This document shows, piece after piece, positions 33,961 through 46,400 of a stretch of 64,000 nt of DNA. Origin of the DNA: Lateolabrax maculatus. Its lineage: Eukaryota > Chordata > Actinopteri > Acropomatiformes > Lateolabracidae. Every line of letters starts with the position of its first letter. Position 1 is the stretch's first letter. The stretch is taken from contig CM062214.1 of the NCBI GenBank assembly GCA_031216445.1, positions 19,645,001 through 19,709,000 on the forward strand, written 5' to 3'. The position numbers and the translations under genes are program-made. Under the pieces are notes generated by a model that saw only the letters and a program-made list of their open reading frames with translations, did not search any database and was not told where the DNA came from.

Positions 33961-36900
33961 TTTTGGAAAGGTTAGGGTTCGGCTCGGGGTGATGTATATA
34001 GGCTATATATTGTGGTATAAATTTGTAGTCTAGTCTAGGCACAGAATGGTATGTTTCCCCATTCGCTTGTGCTTTTTGGTCGTCATACACCCACACCCAA
34101 GTAATGCTATTTTCTATATGTTTTTTCAAATCATCTAACAGCCAGTCAGTCTTTTAAATGTCTTGAATCCAAAGCTACGTAACTACTCAGTATAAAATAC
34201 AAGATGTCATCTTTAATTTTATTTGGCTTGTTTTGTATAACAGTGATGAAGGAAAACTTCTTCTCCTTAGTGAGAATCTATGTAGGAAGCTTCATAAATA
34301 ACTCTCTATTCTCTTTGAGTTTTTTTTAGTCCTTGTAAGACTTGATGCACATGATTTCTAGGAGCGATTTTGAAATGCTTGATGAATGCTGGTCCTTGAT
34401 GCTACAGACTTGCATCTGTTTGTCTCCAGAATCTGAAACCTTCCCCAAATCTATAGGAAGTTTCTGTATGGTGATTTGGAACAAGCCCTAAGTGGACTGT
34501 AAGATCCTCTGAGCTGTTAGATTGCCTCTCTGCCTATTTGTTTTCATTGTTTATTTATGGAGGAGAGAGCCTCATTAGTCATTCAGTGTGACAGTGTAAA
34601 TGTGTACACAAGAAGTTTGCTCTTTGCCAAGAACTAAAGCACAGCTGAAGCTGGCTCACTGCCAAGCTTAAAATTGGCTTTTCTCTACCTACAGTCAAAG
34701 TAGCAGTGTTCTCAAAAACATGTTTATTCATTTCTTTTAGAAACCTAGCCAGAACAGTGCCCAACATGAATTGTTGTAATTTTTGGCAGATTCGTCTAAC
34801 ATCTTCAAATAATGCAGAAATCAGATTTATTTTTTATTATTTAGTTTATTGGCAAAAGATAGTCTGCGTATTATAGTTATATCTAGGTGGGGCTATTAAA
34901 TTTGATACTTCCCACAAAGTATATCCAAGACAGGAAGCTGTAAGGACTCAAATTAACCATATACTCTAGCAATACAATTGTGAAATGGGAAAGGTTATAA
35001 TGGGTGTTCAGTAAATGTCCTGTTCATTTTTTGCATTGACAGTGTCAGGTGACTGGCAGCCGGAGCACTTCCAGGGCTTGGTTGGGTATGAAACTCTCCC
35101 AGTTGAATCATCAGTGCAAAAGATGAGCAACTGTGTAAGAAAATACAAAATGGCTCTAACCAGTAACTGTGTACATTGCAACCTAAACTGTGACTCAATA
35201 GCAGCATTTAAAAAAAGAGATAAATTCTGTTGCTTGTGTCACATAGAGCTTATCAGCTGTTTGAATCAGTTAATTTTTGGAATAGTTTTTGGATAATTTC
35301 AGGAAGTACTGATATTGATTCAGTTTGGTAATCTCACCTATGTAAATCCTGCCCACAGTTGCTCTGATTGGCACATTTGTTTCTTTCATGCAACCAGCCA
35401 TTCACAAAAAGTATCACCAGACCTATTTGACATGCTCGAACACATTTTTACTGTGGGCAAGAGAACCCTCTTCTGGAGGCAGGCGAGTCAAGATGTGTGA
35501 GAGACACAGACACTGATATTTGTGTACCTTTGGTGTTCATGTTTCGTGTTGTTGTGTTGACCACACACCAGGAGGTTGTTAGCTATGTTCCAACAGTGTT
35601 AACAGAACTATTCTGGTAATGAGGTACTAATAGACTCATGTTGTGAGCTTTCCTCAGGGAAAGATAAGAGGTATGTGTGAATGGACCAAGTTTTAATTCT
35701 TAGACTCCCACAGCTCATTGCAACACTGCACACAATTTTAAAAACCTCCACTCAATGCTCATGTTGGTAAGCCTCAGTTTTCTTGCTATTTGTGCATTAA
35801 TTATTGAAATTTCAAGGCCGTATGGTATGATGCTTAATCACAGATATATAGGCTACTTGTCTCCTAATAACAGTCTAAAGGCGTACCTTGGTTTAAACAA
35901 GGCTTCATTTCCCTCTTGGGTGAATACACAGATTCTCTTTGACTTAATGTGACGTCATCAATATTAACCAACAACAGGAGAGATTACTGTGTCTACTGAG
36001 AAGGGAGTGGTGTTTTGTTGACTAGAGCATGACAATTGTAGATTGGTCAATGCCAGGGTAAAGGCATGTGGAGCGACAGTGGAACAGACATGAGGCATTA
36101 TAATAATCCACTACAGACTTTCTCTCACAAATTGGTAGATGTTAGTGCTGCAGTGTTAAGGAGCGGACTTGTCCAGCCAGACAAACTTGGGGTGGCCCTG
36201 TTGCTTCATTTCTATTTCTGTGGTTTTCACGCAATCTTTAACAGTCACCACCCATACCAAATGTGCAATGTGGATGAAGATATGAAAGCATACAGTATTG
36301 CTCAAGGTGATTGCACCAATTCAAACATCTTATTTAAATAATGTAACTAGTATCAGTGCTTTGCTGACAGACTGATTGTTCATGTTAATGTGGTATGTGT
36401 TCCTGTGACTCATATGTTCATTTCCTGGTTTGTAGTAAGGTGCACTATTGTTTTGCACTAATACAGTCCATACAGTGAATGTTTTAATGAATTCGAAAAG
36501 GAATTTTAAAGGAAAATTAATTTCTCTTTACCACTTCTTCTGATGTGATCTAACAAGGTATGACATTTTTTTTTTTACCGTAACTGAGCTGAGAGGGCTG
36601 TTTTTTATTTTTAGAAAGCATTCTGTTTGTTTCATGGAGAACTACACAGAAGTGTTTCAAGGTTTACTTGCTTGTTCTTAGAGGTTTTCTGCAAACAGAA
36701 CTTAATTCTTCTGCCCTTTAAGTAGATCTAAATTACCACCTTGTTTTACAATTAGGCTGGTTGATACAGTAGGGGAAATCACTCAGGGTCTGTTGGGAAC
36801 AACTTCATGTTCTGTCTGCAGAATTTGTCCCCTTTCCATCTCACTCTCTTGAGCTTAATACTGCCATTAATGGACACTGCTCATACAAGTAACGTTATTT

Positions 36901-37110
36901 TGTCTTACTATTAGCTGCCTTTACCCTACATAAAACTACACTGAAGATGATTCTGATTATCCATAAGTCATGGAAGTCTGCTAATCCTGTTTACATGTGT
37001 TTTGTATATGGAAAAACTGCACCGTTCTCCAAGGTATCTGGCAGGAGGTGCTGTGGGTGAGTGGGTCTACTGAAGCACTAATCAATTATGTTGTAATGAA
37101 TGGGGAAGAA

Positions 37111-37154
37111 GACTTAAGTTGGACTTAAGTTGAACTTAAGTTGAACTTAAGATG
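37111..37154. repeat. four-copy 11-bp tandem repeat
   Basis: GACTTAAGTTG twice, then AACTTAAGTTG and AACTTAAGATG, head to tail without spacers. Each unit holds the self-complementary core ACTTAAGT or its single-change form. Confidence 0.95.
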
Positions 37155-38994
37155 GGTTTGAATATACTTTTGATGTGTCCTTTTTTCTGACATTGTGCTT
37201 TACTGCAAAAAGCTATAAAAACTGCAAAAAGCCATCTGGATTATGACCAATTTTTCTCTTATAAATACTAGCAGTTGGACAGGAAAAGGCAGTGCAAACC
37301 TTGATTATGCTTGTTTGAGGTTCAATACCCAAACTGCTGTATGTGCCAGCTCTTCAGCTAAACATTATTTTGTGTAAAGTGAATCCATTAACAAGAGAGT
37401 GGTTAAAAATGTCCAAATGTAGATGTCAACTAACTTTTAACTTTAATTAAAAACTACCTAACCTTTGCCAAGTTACTCATCATTGATCATTCAAGACTAG
37501 CTGTAGCTACATCACATTACTAATACATATTTTTCTTCACTGGAAGATATTTAATGTAAAACAAAAAGAAAAATACAAGAAGCTACAAAGAGAGCTAAGT
37601 TGGCATTAGCATGGTGCCTGTTCTTACTCTTGCTCTTCAGCAGTAATTTGTTCCCAAGATGCTTACGCTCAGTTTCTTTTTTTTTTTAAGCAATCAAAGA
37701 AAGACAAGACTAGGTAGACTGTTTCAGATTAAGATAGGCAGGGAAGCCCTGGGGTCTGCAAGCCATTTGATCTTTCCACACTGGAAACGTGGCAGCATGT
37801 TCTCTCTCTTTATTTGTCATATTGATGTACAATTTAGCAAGGCACAGCTGAGGTCTGGAGAGCAGGAGTATATCTCTATTGTTTACAGATCAAACTGTTT
37901 GGCTTCATTTAACTGTTGCTTCCCACAATATTGTTTTCCTGCTGAGTGGAATGTAGTCAGAATAAGATCCAACAACCTCAAATCTAAAACCATTTTTCTC
38001 ACTCTCACGGTGGTGTGTCCCATTATTTTATAAAGCAAGCAGATGTCTCAGCTGGGGGTGTCTGTGGGCTTGTGATAGTAAGATGACAATGACAGTGACT
38101 GCAGGTTTTGTTCAGAGGATGCAGTGATGTGATTGTTGCATGTATGTCTGGCTGCGGGGTAAAGAGAGAGAGCACAGTGGCAATTCAGACCTGTTGATTT
38201 ACCAGACAAGGTTTATGTTGATCTTCACCTATGGCCAGAAATAAGATCAGGGATGGAAGCAGCCAAAAATAGCAGCTTGCATCACTTTCCATGACAGGGT
38301 GAGTGTTTAGTGATCCTGCTGGACTTTGGAGTTGAAAAGCCGATGTGTACTGTATTGAGCAATCTGAGGTGATTCAGGCATGTGGAAAGGATGTTTCCTT
38401 TTGGAGGTTACCAGTGAAAAGATGACTGAAAGTAGACGTAGGTGCAGACCTGTGACTCAGGGGAGAGGTCACATGTTAAAATTGCCCTGGGGGGCACCCG
38501 GGGATCCCCGAGAATCAGCTGGAGAAACCTTCTGGTGAAATGATGTAATGACACTGCACCTGGAGTGGAGACAAAATGCAAGAATTAATTGATGCTATTT
38601 GAGGTCCATTTTTTGACAATGCGTGTGTGTGTACGTGTGTTTGATTGTCTCTGTGACATATGCTGTTATATTTTCCTCTAGCACAGCCATTAGCAGAATG
38701 AGTTGCACATCTATGTGTGCAGCAGAGAGATGAAAGGCACTTTGATCTGAATTATTTTGAGGTTTCCTCATTTGATTGAAGATATTTTCAAAAATTAAAT
38801 GTAGGCTATTCTTTGATCAAGGTTTAGTTTCTGACGTTGTCTGATTGAGTTTTAAACATTTGTCTTTTCTTTGATCTAAATAATCTCTGTTCGTCTGTGG
38901 GAGTTGAAAATGCAAGATTGTGTAAAAAATGAAAAATAAAAAAATGTAACAGGTTCAACTCAGAAGTCACAATGTGTCAAAAATACAAGTCCGA

Positions 38995-39049
38995 AGATAA
39001 ACCAGTATGTTTGCATGTAAGATAAGATAATACATGAAAGATAAGATAA
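38995..39049. promoter_or_regulatory. homotypic cluster of AGATAA (GATA-type) sites
   Basis: Five AGATAA copies, all on the plus strand, at 38995, 39020, 39025, 39039 and 39044, two pairs of them overlapping as AGATAAGATAA. The two overlapping pairs are 19 bases apart in an imperfect duplication. AGATAA is the known GATA-factor core; activity is not shown. Confidence 0.45.
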
Positions 39050-39111
39050 TGCATAGTTTCATAATTCATACAGATAATCAATGTCTGCATATGTCAACTG
39101 AATAAAAAATG

Positions 39112-39133
39112 TTCCCATGTTTTAACATGGGAA
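39112..39133. repeat. 10-bp perfect inverted repeat
   Basis: TTCCCATGTT, two T, then AACATGGGAA, flanked by A-rich and T-rich sequence that weakly extends the pairing. Confidence 0.9.
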
Positions 39134-42100
39134 TATTTTTGCATTGAATGTCTGGATTAGTGTGAGCACTCTCATGGTTGAAAGTACGCAAGACACTAGT
39201 GTTTGATATTTGTATGTGATGGAAAAGGAAGTTGACAGAAAAAATGACTCATTTCTGCTTTGGATTTGTGTCTGTCTATCTTTAAGACTTCTCTCCTAAA
39301 CATAGAGTAGTCTTAACAGCAGCTGTGCTCACAAATCTCTTTCTCTGTGATTTCTTTGATGAAGATGCATAAATTTACTGAGATCATCCTATGCCTCCTG
39401 TGATGTGGGGTTGTTTATGCCTGCATGCGTTCCCTCGCTCATATCCAGAAAGTGCTTTCCTTTGCTTTGTTTTCCAGCTGTAGGGGTAGCTGACTGTGCT
39501 GCTGAAAGTGAGAAATTAGCATTGAAATTAAGACCAGATGTCAGCCTGTATGGTATTAGTGATTTTACTAACCAAGTGTAATTACTAATTTTACCCAGCA
39601 GAGGGCCTCAATGTAGCGTAACATAGTCCATGATATAGACCCAGTTTTAAAATTCTAACATGACAATGGATCTATTTTTTGTGATTGCACCCTCAAAGTT
39701 GTATCGAAGTAATTTCCAGCAGTTCCCTTATTTGTTCTTATTGGATTCATGTGATTGTATTGTTATATTTGCCAAATGTTTGCCATATTGTGTACTGTTC
39801 TGTAGATATTTTGTGTAACTAACGATTGTAGCCATTGGAGGGCAGTGTTGGATTTTGGCCATAATATCCAGCATCTCTGCACACATTGTAAATTACGTGC
39901 AATTTGTTTGTGTGTGAAAGAAGGCATTTACAGTAATTGTTAGACATAGTTGTGCACTCTTTTCAACGAAAATTTTTCTTTTTTTCTTCCTCTTTGCCCC
40001 CGCTTTGTCTGCTTGTTGCATCGTCAATCCAGGTAAGTGGCACTTAAGTGCATGTTTCACTGAGAAAATAAAAAGCATTCACTCTGCCAAAAGTAGAAGG
40101 ATGTATTTCACCTTGAGGTGTTTACATTAGAATGTGGTGTCCAACAGGGAACATTTCTTCCTGCTGTCTTACTGTTCACTGCTTCTCACACAGCTGCTAA
40201 CTCTATTTTATGGAAGCAGCCTTATGCATATGGCCCATGCTCCTGTCTTTCCACGTAATTCCTTTCTTATAATCTGTGTGGTTGTCATGAAGTTGATGTA
40301 TTGCCTTTGTGACCCCTTATAACTCTACACCTGACACATGCAGCTGTTGGTCAGAGGGCTGTAGCCAAGAGGGAGCTGCAGCTGAAAAATGTACAACAGA
40401 TTTTCATGGAGCTTGTTCATATGAAACAATGTCATCCCTCCCTAGTTATCATGAATAAGCTGGATCTGACTGCTTAGTTGTAGGCGTGCTGAGCTGTAAA
40501 GGAACAGGATTTGAACCCCCAACAGAAGTAGCTTGTTGTTCTTTTTCTCAGAGGATTTGAGTAATGCAGCTGCACCTACAAAAACAGCAGCCAGTGACCT
40601 ACGAGGAGACACTCCCTGTTAAAATGATAAAAATCTGGCCTCTCCCTCTGATGAGTCTGTTTTTTTAGAGCAAATAAAATTATGGGAAATACTTTAGCCT
40701 GTCTTAGAGATAATCTCCAAATTCAAAGCTTTTCAATGCATGGTACATGCTATAAAGTCAGAACTAGACTATGTTGATCTGAATAAGGACTTTAAGGGTA
40801 CATGACAATAGGAAAGATACATGAATGCACCAGACTCCCATTGGATTGAGTCACTGACTCAGTTGACTGCCCAGCACTGAAAGCTGTCCTCAATTTGTCA
40901 GCTGTGCCTTCCCCTGTACTCGCCCAGTCGTTGTTTTAGAGTCACATTGATTGCCCCCATTTCAAATATGGATTAACAGGGTATTATGATAGAATGTCAT
41001 ATCAGGATGTGGGAAATTTCAGAGGGTGCATTGCCTTGTACTTTTATTTTATTTCTTAGAAATACTAAAAGTTAGTAGAGTAAGTGTATCTGCACCTTGC
41101 ACTAAAAAATAGCCTATAGGCAAAAACTGGCCACTCAAGTGCTTTTGAGGTGACAACTACAGTAGTATGTTCGTAATTCTCCCTGTGCTGTTTTGAAACC
41201 TGATAACAGACAGAGACAGTCAAATATCTCAAATGCTATTATGGCAACTAGATGAACATTCTAATACACCTATAAGAAACTAAATACGCATGACCCATAG
41301 AGAGTGTGAAGCAATCATGTCCTGTGTCCGTGTTTCTTTCCAGTTCACCACTGCTTTTCTGTGTACATATGTTTACTTGGATTTGGCTTGGTGATGAGAC
41401 AGCAGTCAAGATGGGGTTTTGAAACTGTAGCCAATCCATTTCTTGGAGGAGCAGGATCCAGCATTCAGCGTGACGTCTGATTTGTTTGTTGTTGTGTCTG
41501 CACAGAGTCTGTGAAGTTTTATTAATCTCTGATCTTTTGCAGTGCCATTTGGTTTATTTAATACATATTGATATTAAGTAAGTATATAACAGTCAGATAG
41601 GTCACCAAAAGGTAGGCTGTAAAACTGCTTAAGTAACTTTATATGTTGTTTATTGAGGCCCTTCTACTTCACATAACTGAAACTGCGAGAAGTAGAATAT
41701 AAGCTCTCCTCAATGTTTGCTTAGTCATCTGTTGTTTGCTTTCCTGTAGCCTGCAGATGATAATATTTGACAATCCACAGCACATGATGAGAGCCTTTGC
41801 GCTTGCTGCCATAGAGCTCATCTAGTTATTATTGTAATCAATGATTGTACATGTAATTGTGAGGTAACACTCGTGTCACAGTAAATATCGCCCTGCATGA
41901 TTACAGGCGCTGTGTACTCCACAAATCTCCCTCTTTCTAATTTTCACCACAGATCATTTTCTGAAGTCATACACTCCTTTGGTTCTCACTTTCTTTCCCT
42001 CTCTGTCTGTATCTTGTTCTGTCACTCTTATGGCTGACCCACTTCTGTTGGTCATCTTTTCTATAATCAGTGGGGCCGATGTCTGAGTGAGGCAGTGCTG

Positions 42101-42387
42101 CCCCATCTCTCTCTGCTCACGCTAGAAGCTATCTTTGCCTGGGGACTGGAGGAACTAGAGCTTAACAGATCTTTTATTGCATTCCCTCAATCTCTCTTTC
42201 GATCTCGAATTGAAGTCTTTTTCTTTCAGCTACAATTGTGGTTCTGGCTTTTCCTCTAACCGTAGTATGTCCATATCTTCGCCTTTTAAAGTTCCGGGTG
42301 ATAGACGGATCAATAACGCCTATCACCAGGGGTGGTATTATTTGTTTGTGGCTGCGGCTGATGTTATTGGATTCCGCTCCTATATTG

Positions 42388-42444
42388 AGGACACACACAC
42401 TCTCTGTCAGACTGACATACATATACACACACATACACACTCAC
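42388..42444. repeat. (CA)n tracts
   Basis: Two interrupted CA stretches, the second mixed with TA (ATACACACACATACACAC). Confidence 0.8.
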
Positions 42445-42698
42445 TGCAAAGAAACTTTCCATGACATTATTGGTTTTATCAGAAGTAGGCCAAAGCAGGA
42501 GCCTGGCCCTCTGGCAGGACTACTGAGCATGCTCAGCACTGCTGAAGGCTAGGTAGTGGATCAAAACATTGTTCTACTACTTCAGTACCACCACCATGTC
42601 TCTATCTCTCTGTTGGTCTGTCACAGCACAGGCACAATGTGCTCGACAAAGAGGGAGACCACATAGGATAGAAAGAAAGTTAGCCAATGTTTTATTCT

Positions 42699-42803
42699 AG
42701 GGCTACAACTACTATTTACTATTATTGTGGTTTTCATCAAAGATCTAGTTTATTCTCATGATTACTCTGCAGTTTAATCGATTAATCTTTTGGCCTATAA
42801 AAT
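42699..42803. mobile_element. hAT-like MITE end fragment
   Basis: CTAGGGCTACAACTACTATT at the left, then TTTAATCGATTAATCTTTTG and GGCCTATAAAATG, the order of the head of the family seen in intron 2. It directly abuts the L1 remnant. Confidence 0.55.
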
Positions 42804-42819
42804 GTATTTTTATTGGAAA

Positions 42820-43440
42820 TTTATTAAACAAACTACTACAAATTATATGACATTTCACAAAAACAGTATGGAATTTACATACACAGACATATATAATAAA
42901 TGGGACATGTACAGTACATATACAGTATAAATACTAACCAAGGTACAAAGCTGCTTTACATGTTGACTATTGACAGCTCACATTAGGTATAACCGAGTTA
43001 TTGTAGCAAAGAGTTAAGAGGATATTTATTGGCTACCCTCTACATAATGAAGGGTTCCCAAGTCTTATGGAATTTCTCAATAAAACCTTAGTAGTAAATC
43101 TTTTAATAGTTTTTCCTGTTTAAAGTGTTGCAAAACATCTTTGATCAATGTAGTGTAAGTGGGAGGCTGTTTCCAGTTCAATAGAATTGAATTGCATGCT
43201 AAAGGGGTTATGAACCTTGCCACAGTGGAAGTGAGTCCTCTAAGAGGACTGTCCGCTCCCAGTATGGTAAATACAGCCAACACTGCGTCAGGTTCTACCA
43301 TGGGGCTCAGGATATCAGACAAAGTTTTAAATATAGGGTTCCAAAAATTTTGGGCGTAGCCTGAACATGTGCCTCAACGAGGCAGGAAATACACCACAAC
43401 GGTTGCACAAAGGATCTTTATGAGGTTACATTTTAGAAAG
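42820..43440 (-). mobile_element. 3' end of an L1-type LINE, degraded ORF2 C-terminus
   Basis: Read on the minus strand, the stretch ends like the C-terminus of vertebrate L1 ORF2: an FWNPIFKTLSDIL-like segment, then ACNSILLNWKQPPTYTTLIK and DVLQHFKQEKLLKDLLLRFY before a stop. SILLxWK plus a downstream KxEK is the familiar tail of fish L1 elements. Upstream (right side) the Cys-containing block is shifted by small indels, and there is no reverse-transcriptase core, so this is a 5'-truncated, decayed insertion. Confidence 0.7.
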
Positions 43441-46400
43441 CTTGACCTTTGAAAGATGGAGATGATGCAACACCTTGAACTATATAAGACCATGCCTGGT
43501 ACATTAAGATGTTGCTTGCACACCCTCCTGTGCCCCTATCCAGTGCTCCTCTGGTAATATTTTTCATTTTTATGATGGAATAATAATAGTAGTTACCATG
43601 GAACTGGAGCGCAGTGAGTTTCTCTTTTGGAGTCTTCATTTTAAAATTTTCAAGAGCTTTTTTAAAAATGTAAACACAGTGATTTTGTTCCTGTGTCACA
43701 CATACACATGTACTTAAAAGTGGGTGCAGCACAGAGACAAATATAAGATACATAAACACATTTCAATCTCTCCGTCGCCCAAGCATTTGCAATAGCCATA
43801 GCTACAGTACCTCACACTACCTCTGACTCTCCCACTCTAAAACTCTCATCCTGTCCCTCTTTCTCAAACATATAGTTGCACCTGTTGTAGTAACTCCGGG
43901 GCTGTGACTATAACTAATTCAAAAGAAATTCTTTACCATTTCAGTTCTTTGTTCCTGTTCATATGCGTTTAGTCAATTAGCTTGGTCTTCAAATAAGTGA
44001 GTGTCATAAAACTTAAGCCTTTTTATAGTGGGGTGATGGTGTTGTAGTCCTTGAACAGTTGAGTTGAAAAGACAGTTTTCACTCAGTTGTTTAGTAATGA
44101 AGGAAGTAGTCGTGAGAGAAAAAGGGGCCTTTGGAGGTAGTCATTTTTTCTTCTGGCTGTGATGAATGGAAATCTAATGAAGATCTGGATAAAATAAAGT
44201 TGTTGTTTTAAATGGGAGATCAATGTTTTATGTTATTTTTGGCGGATGGATACATGACTCTTTTATTACATGCAGACACACATCGCCTCAAGCCTGTTGG
44301 ATCAGAGTTGATTACATTCCTAGGACAAACTTTGTCTCAGCTCTATTGCTATACTGTATATTGTAGACATTTATTTAGCACTCAATAATCAATCTGAAAC
44401 TAAAATGTTATATCAGGAGGGAAATGAGCTGATAGACTGGGCGATGACATGCTGCGCTGTGCTTCTCCCATTGCTGTATAATCATCAGTTTTGCGCTGGG
44501 TTATGGAGGCTCCCTGTGTGTGTGTGTGGATGGGGCTGGTGTTATTGGCTCTATCAAATCAGCACCATGGCCTACATTATCCTCTCCCAACAGGCTCATT
44601 ACACCCAAAGACAAGAGTTGATAGATTCATTATGCTCACAATGAACTGTGTGCATCTTTTTATGTGTCCACTGTGGAAGCTGAAAGTCATTCAGGCCTCA
44701 CCCAATAACATCTTCTCAACTAACATTTACCTGGAGGAAGTGTGAATGGACGTTTAAGGGTCTGTGTAGTTTCACTGTTGTTTTTATAATTAGTTTATAG
44801 CTAAAGGATGATACCACAGTGGATAAGATGCCACGGCTTGTAATGCATTCAGAGTTATTTTAGTGTTGGCTTAGACTGTATATGTGCCACAGTAGTGTCT
44901 TCAGCTAGTGTCTCCTCTCATTAGAGGACATGAAAATGATGTCCAAGTTCTTAATTTTGTTATTATGCTCTGCAACTCCAATATTAAGTCATTTGTCTAT
45001 TGTGACTATAGAAAGTGAGCCACCGTGGTGTCTCATACACTCATTTCATATTAGAAACTGCTGAACTGGTCTGCTGAATGAATTGTCAACCCATGTTTGA
45101 CCCAGTTACAGAAGACTGCTTTCACAGGTTAATCCCTTGTCATTACTGTTCACAGTCTTGAATCTGCAACTGTAGTTCCATGTACATTCCTGCAAACCCA
45201 TAGAATTAGATGTACACTACCAAATAACGAGTTTCAGTTTCATCTCTGATGTTCTTAAATGTCAAAAACAAATTCTATCTCTGATAGAAATACCTGTCCA
45301 CTAAAGAGTAGTCTCTAACCTGCATTCAACCCATGTCAGGAGGTGTGGCATCAGGTCAGGTGGTGCATGTTAATCCATTCAATTGAATTGCTGACTCAGA
45401 TTTAACTAGTATCCCTGCGTTTATCTGATAGGGGTATTAGATAGATAGGTCTGCAGGCAAATGGTGGAAGAGAATTTCTGGACACTGTGTCAGTGCCAGT
45501 GAAAGGACAATGGTATGGAGCAGAGCCCAGATTCCAGTGTGACTGCAGTGTTAGTGTTTTAATGTACTGTATGTACAGGAACACTTTCTCTTGTATTCAT
45601 ATGCTAGCCCCAGAGCTAATCATTTATAATATATGACTTAGTTAGATTCCAACAACTTTTTCATAGAAAGTAGAACTTTGCATCATTCTGATGAAGCCCA
45701 ACAGATTGATGCCATGCTTACCCAAAGGTTTTAGTGTTTATCTTGAACAGTTTAACTATAAATATTCATAACCAAATAATTACCTCTGTGTTTGGTTGCC
45801 TCAGTGTTGTAAACACAAAGTTGCCAGGCTGATGCTGTCAGTTGTATGATCCGATCCGAAGATATATATATTTCTTGGATAACTGGAGTTGGGAACCTCT
45901 GTACTCTTTGCTGATACTGAATTTAATAGAAAAAGAAAGTCAAGCCTGGTCAGCAAGCGGTCATGAGTTGGCTGAGTTGTGTTGAAGGGGGCTGGGCTGG
46001 GGTGAGGGCTCATGCTTAGTGCATCGCTATTGGTGTTTTGACTTGCAAACTTTGGAATTTGTGACTGTCAGTGCTGCCAAGGCTCACAAAGCAGCCTGAG
46101 CAGTGAAGCGAGTCTGTCCGACCCCTCTGTTCTCTGCTGACCTTCTGTGATGTCACTCATCAGGGCCATTGTGCTCCGGGTTCACTGATCTGCAGGCCTA
46201 ATTTTCCTCCCACTCTTTTGCTTCACCACTGCTGTGTTTGGAGCATCTTGGTGCAATCCCAGGACTGCACACGGCCTGTGCCTCCAACTAGCTAATCTGC
46301 TCTTGTATGAGACAGATCCTAGAAAACAGCCCATCGATTTTCAATGTGTCAGTAGCACAGTGATTTTTTGGCCTGCTCATGTAATTATGGTCAGTGGGGT

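Noticed and set aside
37265..37330. tRNA-like B box (GGTTCAATACC) with an upstream A-box-like TAGCAGTTGG
   Set aside because: The A box fits poorly and no cloverleaf or SINE body follows.
42174..42552. Overlapping frames of 88-104 codons on both strands
   Set aside because: All three overlap one another across a CA tract; no family signature, and no convincing splice pair with plekha5 phase.
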